Shown: piece after piece, positions 49,412-60,623 of the stretch
Layout of the letters: each line of letters opens with the position of its first letter
How positions within the stretch are numbered: the stretch's first letter is position 1
NCBI GenBank assembly: GCA_028551475.1
Contig: CM052355.1
Coordinates: 28,175,580-28,239,579, forward strand
Length of the DNA: 64,000 nt
Direction of reading: 5' to 3'
Source: Casuarina equisetifolia
Lineage: Eukaryota > Streptophyta > Magnoliopsida > Fagales > Casuarinaceae
Made by a program: the position numbers and the translations under genes
The notes under the pieces: model-generated
Databases searched by the model: none
Told to the model about the DNA's origin: nothing
What the model saw: the letters and a program-made list of their open reading frames with translations, nothing else

Positions 49412-50610
49412 TTTCTTCGTTTGCTCTCTTGCGAGCGTCTTATTTGGTTTTGGCCGAAGTCTATTATCAGTACAGGAATTTCTCAGCTAAAAAGAAACAC
49501 TTCAGATCTGGGAAAAATCCGGCAGAGTCTCCTTTGTTTACACAGCAATCTCCCTGGATACAACTCAGTTTTCCAGCTACAAACAGCAATACAAGTTTTA
49601 CAAAAGGCTAATACGGCACTACCAACTAGCTACGGATTACAATCTAGCTACGTTACTTCAAATTCTAAGGCTAAGTTGCACTAGTAGACAAAAGAACATG
49701 CTGCGGAGTTTCTAATAGTCGTTGCCTCCTCTTTCTTCTTCCCTTTCTTCCCTTTCTTCCCTTTCTTCCCTTTCTCAGTTTGTCTCAATACCTGTTTTGC
49801 TCTTCTGTGACTTTTATATTTTGCCCTCCATCAAGCACGTATCATCGTCTCATGTGAGGTCCTAACATCTATCCTATACAATGATTGTCCCAGTTAACTC
49901 TACAAGCCCAGCAATACCCTAAAACACCTCAAAAAGTTTGGGAAGTCTCATCCCCTGTTCCTATCTCCACAAATTAAGCATTCTGAAATCTCTACCCACC
50001 TAACAATCTCAAAAACCCCAAACGCTTTTTCCTTCTCCTTGTAACCCCTTTCGCCCTAAAAAGGAAAGCTAGAAACGGCTGGGTTTCTGTTTCCTTTTAT
50101 TTTCTACAATTTGTCAATCTAAACATATGTGTGACGGAAGGGAAGGTAGTTTGGTCCCATTCCCAGTGTTCAGACTCACTTTTGCCTAAAAACCATGAGG
50201 AGAGAAGGGGTCTTCGTTTGTCCAAGAAAAAAAAATACAAAAAGAGAAAAAAAGGAGTCTTAGCTATGCAAACATGTTCTCATTTTGAGATTTTAAAGTT
50301 GGTTGCTGAAATTTGTTTGAGAAGAACCCAAATTATAGAACTATTTTCTTGGAAAGGAATACCTTTTTTTTTCTTTTCTTTTTCAAGACTTTATCCAAAT
50401 ATCTTTTAATTGTAAAATATTATACTTCTTAGATAATAAATCATGTGAATGGAAATTAAAGTTCCATTGTTATATACGGATTAAAGAGAACGACTTGAAA
50501 AGGCCAAAAAAAGTGGACAAACAGACATGACACGATTCTTTGCAAGGTCAGGCAGAACTTTGGCATGGGCAAAGGAAGCAGACGAGCAGCGAGAGAAAGC
50601 TTGAAATGAG
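49412..50610. promoter_or_regulatory. Upstream region of the CPBP protease (unit 2)
   Basis: The space between the GNAT pseudogene and the protease ATG. It includes the repeated 'tttcttccc' pyrimidine tract (49735-49775), a segment not found in unit 1 (about 49440-49880), and the duplicated upstream block 49880-50600. No clear TATA box was chosen. Confidence 0.45.
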
Positions 50611-53600
50611 ATGATTGTCTTGCTGTGCGCTTCTGTGTATCCTACACCTAAATTTAGGATAGAACTTAGCCAACCACTTGTTTCCTCTCTATCTCCGAGT
50701 GTTCTCATTTGCTCCTCCATATCCAAATCTAAGCTAAGCTCCAAAGCTTCTTTTAAGTGTTCTTGTTCCCAAAATGAAGACACCCGTGAGCCATCTTATC
50801 AGGTACAGTGACTTTTGGTAATTACTTCTTATGAGTTTGATGTATCATGTCTAAGTTTTTCCGTATATGTGGAGTTCTATTCGAGATTTTTCTGCTTTGG
50901 CTGATTGTGGTAATTTTTGCATTCTCGGAAGATTTAAGGATATTGGTGTTTTACGATTTCCTTCAGTTATAGAGGTTTTCTTCATGTCAACGTAGGAAAC
51001 ATGTAAGGTAAGGTTTTGCTGGAAATAGGTTTTGAGAAAGTACTGTGAAAGGTTGCTATCTTGGGCCGTGGTCTTCTTTTTTCTCCAGTTCCTTCTTTTT
51101 TTCTTGGTTTCCTGCATATTCATTTCCCTCTCTTGGGAAAATAAAATACTGAACAAAATATATTGTTCAGTATTGTTCCATGGAGCTAAGGTCCAAAATA
51201 TAGAAGAAACAAGTGTTTCCACGATTGTGTCTTGATCTATATGTGTCAATTGCAGATGATACGTAGAGTGTTTGTTTATATGATTCTGTGATGAGCTTAG
51301 ATTTTCTTGATTATTTTAGCAGCACAGAATATGTAATTCAAACGTATTTCCTGAATAATTAGTGAACATCAACTGACGTCTAGACCTTTTGTATTCTCTA
51401 TTTGCTGACTCAAATACTGGAATGGGGCCTTTTGTGATTCTGGATTATAGGGCTTCTCGGTGCTGGCACGAGATATTCCATGGGATTCTGGGAGTATATG
51501 GACCACGATGGCTTTTTACATGTTCAATCTGCACATTCCTTTGAGTTTTTGCGGGCTGTCCGTAGTTGCTTGGATAATGCATGAACCTCATCTTAATCCA
51601 CAGACCGAGGTAAGTGTATTTGATTTCTTTGATTATGTAATTGCATTGGATAGATTGTCAGAAAACTGAAAGTAATGGGAGGGGAGGGAAAAGAATAATC
51701 GAAAGTGTTTTGCAAAAGAAGCTTATTTTTTGTTTATCACCGGTGGTGTCAATATCATCATCATCTCATCACTATCTTCTTCTTCTTTTTCTTTTCTGAT
51801 TTGGCTCCTCTTTTGATTATTGCACTTTACTTTCCTATTTCGTAAGAAAATGTGTTTAGATGCCCCTCTACCTGGTCTCCTTACACATTATAAAGAGATG
51901 TGTCAGAAGCCTATCTGTCATGACTACTGTTGTTAAAGGTCTGACATCTTCGTTTTAGGAATAGATTTGGACGGGCATTATTAGCTCTGCAATTTTGCTG
52001 TTTACTTAAAACAAGGATTCTGACTTACAGCCAGTTACTCTTGTTTCAATGCAAATGGTTCGTAGTACGGAGGTACAAGTATCATGGGCTTTCTCAGTGC
52101 ATCAGTTGTAGATATGTGATACAATGTGAGAGTCTGAGATCTGGCCTAGTGTTTTGCCTCATGATCATGAGATTTGTAGCATTTCCTTTTCTGCTTTGTT
52201 TTTTCTTTTCCAGTCAGGATGCATAAGTTTTTACTTGATTTTGTCAGGAGTCTCTTTGGATTACATTCCTGTGTTAAACAAATAAAATCGGTAGTCTAAA
52301 TGTCAATTTTGGATGGACTCATAAGTGCAAAATCTCAATCTGTCTTGAGTTTTAGACTAACAAGGTCGTATTCAACATTGGCTTCCTTTTTTCTCTTGTT
52401 CCTGATTACATTTTCATTAGTGCAGGCACTATCACTGCTTGCAATTCAAATTTTAGAGTTCATTGCAACTCTGTGTCTACTACAGTGGACTGCTAAGGAA
52501 ACATATGAGTTTGTGAACTTCTTTAAAGCCAACAAGTTATCAAAAGAGCGTAGCTGGTTGTTGGCTTCAATACTAGGACTTGGGTTTCTGTTTCTGCTGG
52601 TGTTTCTTACATCAATCCTTATGGACAGATTGATTGGACACAAGGTTGGTAATAAGGTTTCTCATTGTGGTTTGCTCGTTTTATTTATCATATTTGAATT
52701 TGAAATCATGGTCTAACACCATAACTTATACTTCCCTTTCTTCGTAGCTTTAAAAGCTAGCGTGTAAACTTAATACTTTTCAATGAATGGAAGACATGTA
52801 GTTGCATCCCTCAATCTTGGGCTTTAGGATGTGTATGTAAAATGAAAAACTAGCTTGGAAAGAATTTTTTAACTGCTTAATGTTCTCATGTTTTTTGTCA
52901 AGAAACAACAGTTTGATATCTGACAATAGGGGTGAACAAATTCTTAAAAAAGAATTGACGTACCTGAAAATCAGTTTGATTGTTGAAAAGGGGCTGAATT
53001 CCTTGGACTGAACTAGGTTATGTGTTTGAGCATATCATAGCATGTTTTGTATTCAGTGCCATGCCATTTACTTATTCTATGAAATCAAGGATTCACACTT
53101 TGAGAGGCATTAATGATCGTTGTACAGGTACAAAGAGAGCTTCATAGAAGAGGTTTTAGAACTTGTACGAATTTCTTTAAATTTGATTGCATGTCTCAAT
53201 CCTGGGTACCAATTTTAGTACAGCAGACTTGTTTTAAAAGTAATCAGTTAGGTTTCAGGAATACCATAAAGGCAAACTTTTTTTTTCTTTTCACGATTTA
53301 AAGGTTCCAAAGTTTGTCAGTTCTGAAAAAGTTAAGAAATAAGTTCTGTTCCAAAAAACAATTACGTATGGCATAAAAGTCCCAACAATCACCAGCGTTC
53401 CCAGCGTGGGATTTGCAAAGACCACCAAACAAAAGTAGTAGTTTTATCTACACTGTATGTAGAAAAATGCTAAGACCTATATTTAGCACAAAAAGAAGGA
53501 ACTATATGGTTAGTGGCAACCTCTCTCCAATATGTGAAGTGGGAGTCAAAAGTCACCAAAACATGTTCATCATTGACTTTGCTGAGTTCTTCTCTAGCTG

Positions 53601-54139
53601 TTGCAAGCTTTTGTCAAGTTTTTAATGTCAATTTGAATTTCATTTTCAGATATCTACCTATAATGTTTCTCTACATTTCTAAGTACAGAATAAATAAATA
53701 TCTGTTACGGGATTTGGAGCTTTGAACTTTTGAAATGCTCTGTGGATAAATAAATTCTCACTTATCATATAACTCCTCTTATGCCAAATACATGCAGGCT
53801 GTGAACAACCTCATATTGAAGGAGATCCTTCTGAGCAGTGACATCTCAAGAGCAGCTTGTCTCCTTCTTTACTGCATTGTCACTCCTCTTCTGGAAGAAA
53901 CTGTTTATAGAGGGTTTCTTTTGACATCATTGTTATCCACGATGAAATGGCAGCAAGCAATCTTCATAAGTTCTGCCATTTTCAGTGCAGCTCACTTTTC
54001 TGCAGAGAACTTTTTCCAGTTGTTCATCATTGGGTGTGTCCTTGGATGCTCCTATTGCTGGAGTGGGAACTTAAGTTCCTCCGTTGTCATACACTCCTTG
54101 TACAATGCCATGACTCTAGTCTTAACATTCCTGTCTTAA
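50611..54139 (+). CDS. CPBP-family intramembrane protease (CAAX-type), plastid-targeted
   Basis: Four exons, 50611-50802, 51451-51609, 52426-52644 and 53798-54139, close in phase to 303 residues. Residues 1 to about 55 look like a chloroplast transit peptide (Ser/Lys-rich, few acidic residues, SSISKSKLSSKASFKCSC). Several hydrophobic segments follow (about 85-110, 118-140, 163-183, 210-300). The protease core has all expected residues: EExxxR as Glu 223, Glu 224 and Arg 228 (PLLEETVYRGF), His 256 (FSAAHF), and His 289 with Asn 293 (HSLYNA). This is the Abi/Rce1-type glutamic intramembrane protease fold; plant plastid members are mostly of unknown substrate. By remembered synteny it corresponds to At2g20725. 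The ATG at 50611 is the one that gives the transit peptide; the only duplicate of this 5' end is broken. Confidence 0.93.
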
Positions 54140-56280
54140 ATATAAGATTTAAGCCATTTCGATAGCCTCCTCAGTTTCCTTAAAATGTGGCACTGAAGGC
54201 AATGATAATATTTAGTACGGTAAATATTAATGAGAAAGTAAGAACAAGGCAAAGATTCTTGTACAAACAAGGCCTACAGTTGAGCCTCTTCGTAGGCAGG
54301 AAAGGTTGGTAGATTGAGCAGAAACAGGAAAACTATTGTTTCTGAAGGAACTGTTCCTAGATAAGTCATTGGTTGCTGTTCAGTGAATCATCTATGTGTT
54401 GACTGTACCTTATTTGTTTGTATCTAACAAGGCCTCCAGGATGGAATTCCAAGATCACTTTTGAGGTCCCTGAGAACTTCAACAGGAAGAAAGCCTCCCC
54501 AAGCATATGTTTTGGTCGTAAAAGCTGAAACCGTCACAGTACTACTCATTCGAGATTCTTCACTTCTGATCCCTTAAAGCAACGCAAAGAGCAACTATGA
54601 AATGACTGTTGCAGATTGGGTCCAAGCAGGGTCCCCCCAAAAGATGATCGTGGGCTGCCAAAGTTTGTCTCCTTGTTCCTTATACATAACTAGCATGCCA
54701 TAATTGTTCTGCAGATATGTGAATAACAATGGCATATGTTTCTTTCCTGATTACTGGATCGAATATTTTAATGAAGCATCCAACAACTACTGGCCAGAGA
54801 ACTCCAGAGGGGAGTAGAACAAACCAACAGCACCCACTTTAACTTTTCAGTTTTCCAATGAATTACTACAGAGTATTCAAGCTGCATGCCAAGTTTTGCT
54901 GTCCTTATTTGCCAATTACAGTGCAAAACGACCGGATTCTAAGGCTGTTAAGCCAGATGGTGATGACAATTATCACCTGTTGGAGTTAACATAGGTATGC
55001 TTCCCTGTCAGGAACATAAACATGACAACATAAAGCAAGCAATCCATTCAAGTTTGCTACGGTTTGAAGGAGGCGGTATTTATAGACCATGAAGATTCTT
55101 CTGGGAGCCGTGGTGATTTTGGCGAGAATGCATATTTCAAATCAAAAGTTAAATTAAGGGTGAAAGGTTTTTTTTCCTTTTCTTTATAGAGAAGATTTCT
55201 AAGTAAAATTAGGTAATGTGGGACTTTTACCATAACAATTTTAACACACTCTCCATGTGTATTTCTCTACAAGGAAAAAAATATTAGACTTAAACTCACT
55301 TTTTAATATTATGTTAAAAAATTCAGATTTAAATTATGTTTTTTCTTTCCTTTATAATAAACACTCATACGTAAACATACACTTTATGTCAAATTTTAAA
55401 CCAAGAGATTCTAAGCAATATTTGTTCTCAATTGAACCAGATATTTGTTGATTTTTTAAGTAATGTTAAACTCATATATACCATCTTTAATAATTTTAGA
55501 GAGTTAGGTCCTTGTCATTTGTCAATATTCTCCACCAAACCCATGTGACGGTATGCTTCAAGAAATTGATAGGAAGGCCAAAAGGCCCACATGCTAAGAT
55601 TCTAAAACAATTTATGTCCCACGTTTATGAGTTATTGTATTAGTCAAAATTTGAAATTGAACCACCGAATCTTAAATGTGAACTCACAATAATCTACAAT
55701 TAATGCACTTTCCAATCAATGGATGTACTATTTTATTGACCCCAAGGTATCAAAAGGCCAGCCTTTGTCTCTTTAAGCACATTCCAGCTGGTGAAATCAA
55801 TTCCCATACCTCTTTTTGTGTTCATATTGCAATCAGGCTTAACATCTCTGCGTGATTAGTCCTTTTACAGCACTTTTAAGTTTGAATTACTAGAGCTCTT
55901 AATCTTTAAGCATGTCTTAATATGAAAATGATATGACATCTTCTCTACCTTTCTTTTTTTCTTTTTTTAAACTCACACATGCATCAACTCAATGTCGAAT
56001 ATAAAATCAAAAAATTTTAGACAATACTTACTTGTTAGCTGTAGAGTTATAGTTAGGAACATAAACAAAATGATATTTTTGTTAATTAGAATCTCTCTTA
56101 TATTGCCAATAACTATGACGTTTTGGAAAACCCTGGATATGAACGTGAATGATTAAAATCTAAGAACCATTTAGGGGAAAAAATTATCTTACGGACTTTC
56201 TCAAAATTCTCAAATAATGACAGATTATTATGTTATAAACATAAAGATTGGTTCTCTCGAACTACATAAATTTCTGTTTA
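54140..56280. other. Protease 3' flank and AT-rich intergenic region
   Basis: 54140 to about 54800 probably includes the protease 3' UTR. 55200-56280 is AT-rich with short unrelated frames; the 'aatgtgggactttt' stretch near 55217 is the kind of sequence found in plant LTR ends, but nothing around it supports an element. No gene was recognised. Confidence 0.5.
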
Positions 56281-56283
56281 GAT

Positions 56284-56594
56284 TTATATATATATATATA
56301 TATATATTTGAATTTCTTTGTTATTTATTTAAGACTAATTTGTTTGCAGCAAATCTGTCCAAAGTTGAAGGGGCCATGTGGATTCAAATATATATATATA
56401 TATATATTTGAATTTCTTTGTTATTTATTTAAGACTAATTTGTTTGCAGCAAATCTGTCCAAAGTTGAAGGGGCCATGTGGATTCAAATATATATATATA
56501 TATATATATATATTTAAATTTCTTTGTTATTTATTTAAGACTAATTTGTTTGCAGCAAATCTGTCCAAAGTTGAAGGGGCCATGTGGATTCAAA
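56284..56594. repeat. Three-copy ~100-bp minisatellite with (TA)n spacers
   Basis: Three direct copies (about 56284-56390, 56391-56490 and 56491-56594) of a unit reading 'tttgaatttctttgttattt ... ccatgtggattcaaa', each preceded by a (TA)n run of different length. The unit bodies are almost identical, so the expansion is recent. The unit contains 'tttgcag', a splice-acceptor-like site. It ends about 375 bases before the small basic-peptide frame. Confidence 0.92.
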
Positions 56595-56846
56595 GGGAAC
56601 CCAATCATGAGTCCCACACGGGAACAGAGAGCCAGCTAATGCTTATCCCGCAATCAACGTTGGGAATCACTAAGAAACAATCAAAGTCCCACGAAAACTG
56701 TGACAGCTACTAGATTCACGCCACGTATTCTTGATGCGTTGGATCCAACGATTTAAAAGTTGAAAACCTTGACCCCGACACGCAACAAAATCCTTCTGGT
56801 TCAAGCTGTTCGTAGAGCCAACCAGAAGACCAAACCTAAAGAGCCC

Positions 56847-56890
56847 CCTCTCTCTCGCTCTCTCTCTCTCTCTTCGCCTCTATATTTATA
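56847..56890 (+). promoter_or_regulatory. CT-rich tract and TATA box of the small peptide gene
   Basis: A pyrimidine (CT)n tract at 56847-56874 is followed by TATATTTATA at 56881-56890, about 80 bases before the ATG at 56969. The arrangement is typical of plant core promoters with a Y patch. Confidence 0.6.
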
Positions 56891-56968
56891 ACATTAGATA
56901 TATTTATACATAGGACTTTCATCACTTGATTTTCTCTCTTTGTTAAGGTTTTCCATCATTCTCTCGAA

Positions 56969-57097
56969 ATGGCTGGGTTTGAACAGCAGGTGAAGGAGAG
57001 GGCCAGGGAGCTCAAGGTATTCTTCAAGAAGGGTTTCAAAATTGTCGGGAAATCCTGCAAGAAAGGCTGGAGCAAGGTCAAGAACATCAGACGTTGA
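56969..57097 (+). CDS. Small basic peptide, 42 residues, unknown function
   Basis: An ATG in a good plant context (cgaaATGGCT) opens a 42-codon frame ending TGA. The peptide starts MAGFEQQVKERARELK and ends KGWSKVKNIRR. By hand count it has 14 Lys/Arg against 3 Glu, one Cys and one Trp. There is no signal peptide. The pattern (EQQVKERARELKVFFKK, then GFKIVGKSCKKGW) suggests an amphipathic cationic helix followed by a Gly-broken basic tail. A TATA box, CT tract and a 3' region with AATAAA-like motifs (near 57360) give it the look of a real gene. It resembles unannotated short plant proteins I cannot name; a DVL/ROT4 peptide was considered but the signature residues are absent. Role unknown; nucleic-acid or membrane binding is only a guess from charge. 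Confidence 0.68.
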   Translation: MAGFEQQVKERARELKVFFKKGFKIVGKSCKKGWSKVKNIRR

Positions 57098-60000
57098 TAT
57101 TAAAGCATGTCATGGCTGTTCTTAGTCCATTGTTCAATAGCCAGACCATATTAGGTTTGTTCCTGATGTAAAGATCTGAGTCCATCCTTTAGTTTCTGTT
57201 CTCTGTCTTTTCTTTTCCTCTTTATTCTTCACGGCTTAGGTTTGAAAAAGTGTTGGGTTTTGTCTGATTTTTGCTTTTGAGATACTTTCAGTCTGGGATG
57301 GACTCTAGTTTTGCATGTTAACTCTTAGATCTTACGAGTTTCTAGTGCCTTTCTTCATGTAATAAATATTCTTCTTCTTTGTGCCACGGGCAATATATGT
57401 TTTGTTTCTGATGCAAATTTTGGTTACATATACATTATCAGTGCCGTGGTGCCTCCTTTTGTGATATAATTTGGTTTGGATCTGTTTAAATCGAAGAAAT
57501 CTCTAAGCAGGAAAAAGATCTTATATAAGGTTTCAAATGATAAGGAAACTATTCTTCTTTTTTGTCTAGTATGGCCTGTCTAAAACTATATGAAGGGAAA
57601 AAAAAAAAAATTGTGAAAAGACTAATGGTTTTCTTGGTGTTTAAGCAAACGACTTTAAGCATAAGAGTAAGAAAATCGAATGACACAGTGCTACAAGGTC
57701 GGTTGGTGGTGGGGCTCTAACTTGAGGTTGCTTTCCAAGCAAACGGCAAGTGAAAGCAACCTCAAGTAGAACATTCTAGCAGCAAAAATTGTATTGATTG
57801 TGTGGTGATAAGTCAGGAAAAGGTTAAACAAAGCGAAAAAGCTCACTAGGTTAAGGGAGTGCTGGCCATGTCAACTTCTGTGCTAGAATGTCCCCCTCCT
57901 CCCCCTTCCCACCAACAAATTGACAACCCTCTCGCTGTTCTGTGCATCTTGGTACCACAAACACATGGAAAGAAAATCACCAATGTAAATGTGTTAGTAA
58001 TATGTCTCAACTGCTGTTGGAATTCGTCTTACACCAAAAGTAAAGTTTGAGCAGCATCTTGTGACCTTATAAGTGGTGATTTCTGCTTTTCTCTTGAGAC
58101 ATCTTTGTGGAGATTTTATTGAATCACTTAATATGATATTAAAGCCAGTTATTTTTCTTAATTCGTCACACATTGAAGTTGGAGTATTATATTGTGGTCC
58201 TATATGTAGTGGGTTTCTTTTTACTTGGAGATGCTTTGTAAAAGTGCTATTGGACCACTTAATCGTTTATGTCTGTCTTATAAGTTGGAAAATATTTTTT
58301 GTTAAGTAAATGAAAAATTGAAGTGTTAAACTTAGAAGGGAGTGTCCTATGATCTCTAACCCTTGACCCCTATCATGGAGACAGGGACCCCAACCAAGGT
58401 CTCCATGTCCCCGTTGAGCCCAATTGGTTATGGGGTTCCCCACGACCTAACCCCCCTAACATGGTGGACCCTCGCACTCGGAGGGAAACGTCGCCCAATC
58501 CTTAACTATTAGGATTAAGGAGAGATAATCAAAGCTTGGCTTTGATTATTTACTATTAAGTAATTAGGTTTAGGGCTAATTTTTTTGTTTTGCACTAATA
58601 CGCCACCATTTTTGTTTCAAAATGGTTGTCATCTTCTTTCGCTAGCATTTCGGGGAATTCTTTAAGTTTATATAACTGGAATAAGATCTTCGGAGATGAT
58701 TGTTACAGGAAGGATCATATTTTCAAAATATAATTAACGTACCCAAAATAATAACTTCAAAGATATGATTTAGATTTGAGAATCAACTTAAAAAATAAAA
58801 AAGATTTGGAAGTTGACCACCTTCGTATATTAAAAAACCGACTTAATATTTTATATAATTATATACAAATATAATATCCACGTTTCCTAGATGCAGAAGA
58901 AAATTGGAGTTCCGAAGCAGTTGTTGTCGCAGATTCCGCCGCAACTGGAGCGTCAAAAGATGTGCAATTTAAAGTTCCCAAGGGAAGTACAGGCTTGACT
59001 TGATTTCCAGAGTCTTTTTAATTGTATTTCCCAAGAGCCCATTTTGGCCCAGACTATCAAGGCTTCAGATCTGATCCACCCCTCCATGCCCGGATTTAAT
59101 GACCCATCTTTTGTCAATTGAGAATTATAGTTTTAAATAGTTCAACATTAGACATAAAAGTAATTACAATATATCTTATAAATTTTAATGACATCTTTAT
59201 TAATAACTTCTAAATTAGCTTAAAGAAAAGAAGAACATTTTTTATATATAAATTTCTCTACAAATCTACACCTTAACAATGTGAGATTCATTATTCACAT
59301 TTTAACATGTTCTTTCATTATGATAATCAAATAGTTAGATTACAGTATCATATTGTATGAACTTAAATTAATGAAAGCTAATATGGATGTTAAGAGTTAA
59401 AACAATAGTTTTCACAACATATTGTAGAATTTTGTGAATAAAATAGTAACACGAAAAAAAATATATTAAAGAACAAAGTGAAGAATAGTGAGATAAAAGC
59501 TTTAGAATTTAATGATTTTAAAGTACAATTATTTAGCCTATATATAATTATCACAAAATGATCTTAAATTTATTTTATAACCGTCATATGTTTTAACATT
59601 TTGTAACCAACATGTCTTTTGATATTTTGTAGCTAATTAAGTACATTATTATTTTGACCTTATTAGGTGATTGTTATTTTAATATTAAGGATGAATATAC
59701 TATATTAAAAAACTCAATCATTTCATTAAATTTTATTCAAGAAGAAAATAATTGTTTTTATATATATACATTACTCTACAAGTTCATACCTAATTGATAT
59801 GAAATTTATTACTCATATCTTAACAATTTTGTCTTAATTAAACATTTTGAATAGAAGTGAATGATAACCTTTTTCTAAGCTAGCTCATTGCTACGCTCAT
59901 GTTTAGAAGCTTTTTTACAAAATCAATTAGGCTTAGGTAATTTCATCTTAAGTAAACATTTTGAAGAGAGGTGAATACTAACCTTTTTCTAAGTTGAAAA

Positions 60001-60623
60001 GCAAACCAAACTAGCTCATTGGCGTGTTCATGTTTAGCAATTTTTATGCAAAATCAATTCGACCTAGGTAATTATAAATTATTATAGGGTTAAATATCAT
60101 TCATATTTCTTAAAAAAAAAAAAAAAAAAGGCGGGGGGTGGGGGCGCCTGGCAAGCCAACCAAACGCCACATCTAAAAATTAATTTTCCTTTAACTTGAA
60201 TCTAAAGATTAAATATAAAAGGACAGTTAAGTACGATCTCTTAATCAAAACAATCACAACCAGGGAAATTAAATCGATAAATTTATTGGATAAGGAAGGC
60301 ATCCTCTTTCCAGAAATTCGAATCTACTCTTATTCCATTCTCCCTTATCCTATCTAATTCAACTGCACATTTCCATCTCAACCGTGCATCAGAATCCTTG
60401 CAACTTTGTCACGGAAAATCGAACGGTGCAGAATCATCGTCCCACCAAACTGCCGTAAGCGGGTACCGACGTAATATACTGCAAGTTCTGAAACACACGC
60501 GAGTCTCTTAAAATTCAGTTGAGGATTAGTTTCCCGTCCAAAAGTCGCTTCACTTTTCCCTCTGATTTTCCTTCGCATTCTCTGAATCCAAACGCGTTCG
60601 TATCCTCTCTCTCACCGCCAGGA
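57098..60623. other. About 3.5 kb intergenic region
   Basis: 57098-57500 probably includes the small gene's 3' UTR. 58060-58280 resembles 31600-31740 (dispersed repeat). 58505-58550 holds two adjacent short inverted repeats, 'ccttaa...ttaagg' and 'aatcaaagcttggctttgatt'. 58300-58500 is a more GC-rich stretch with no coding pattern. 58700-60300 is very AT-rich; inside it 59860-59930 and 59935-60060 are a short imperfect direct repeat. A poly-A run followed by a G-rich run lies at 60111-60145. The 5' leader of the zinc-finger gene is probably from about 60500. No other gene was seen. Confidence 0.5.

Larger units (their letters stand above)
46640..50690. repeat. Tandem duplication of the GNAT / CPBP-protease head-to-head region
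   Basis: Unit 1 is about 46640-48760 and unit 2 about 48761-50690. The junction lies at 'cctctctagaagtattatg' (48754-48772). Each unit runs from the GNAT 3' flank through the GNAT gene, across the shared upstream region, to the first codons of the CPBP protease. Matching blocks include 47960-48060 with 49880-49985, and 48230-48600 with 50130-50500. Unit 1 keeps the intact GNAT gene and unit 2 the intact protease start, so each unit retains one working half. Confidence 0.88.

Noticed and set aside
56217-56713. Frames of 64-111 codons rich in Tyr-Ile repeats
   Set aside because: They are produced by the (TA)n runs and the minisatellite unit; the repeated protein-like text is an artefact of the DNA repeat.
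56969-57097. DVL/ROTUNDIFOLIA-like peptide identity for the small basic frame
   Set aside because: The conserved C-terminal signature of that family is not present, so no family name is assigned.
60111-60145. Poly-A followed by G-rich run as a retroposon tail or G-quadruplex
   Set aside because: There is no element body or target-site repeats around it; the G runs could form a quadruplex but nothing else supports a role.
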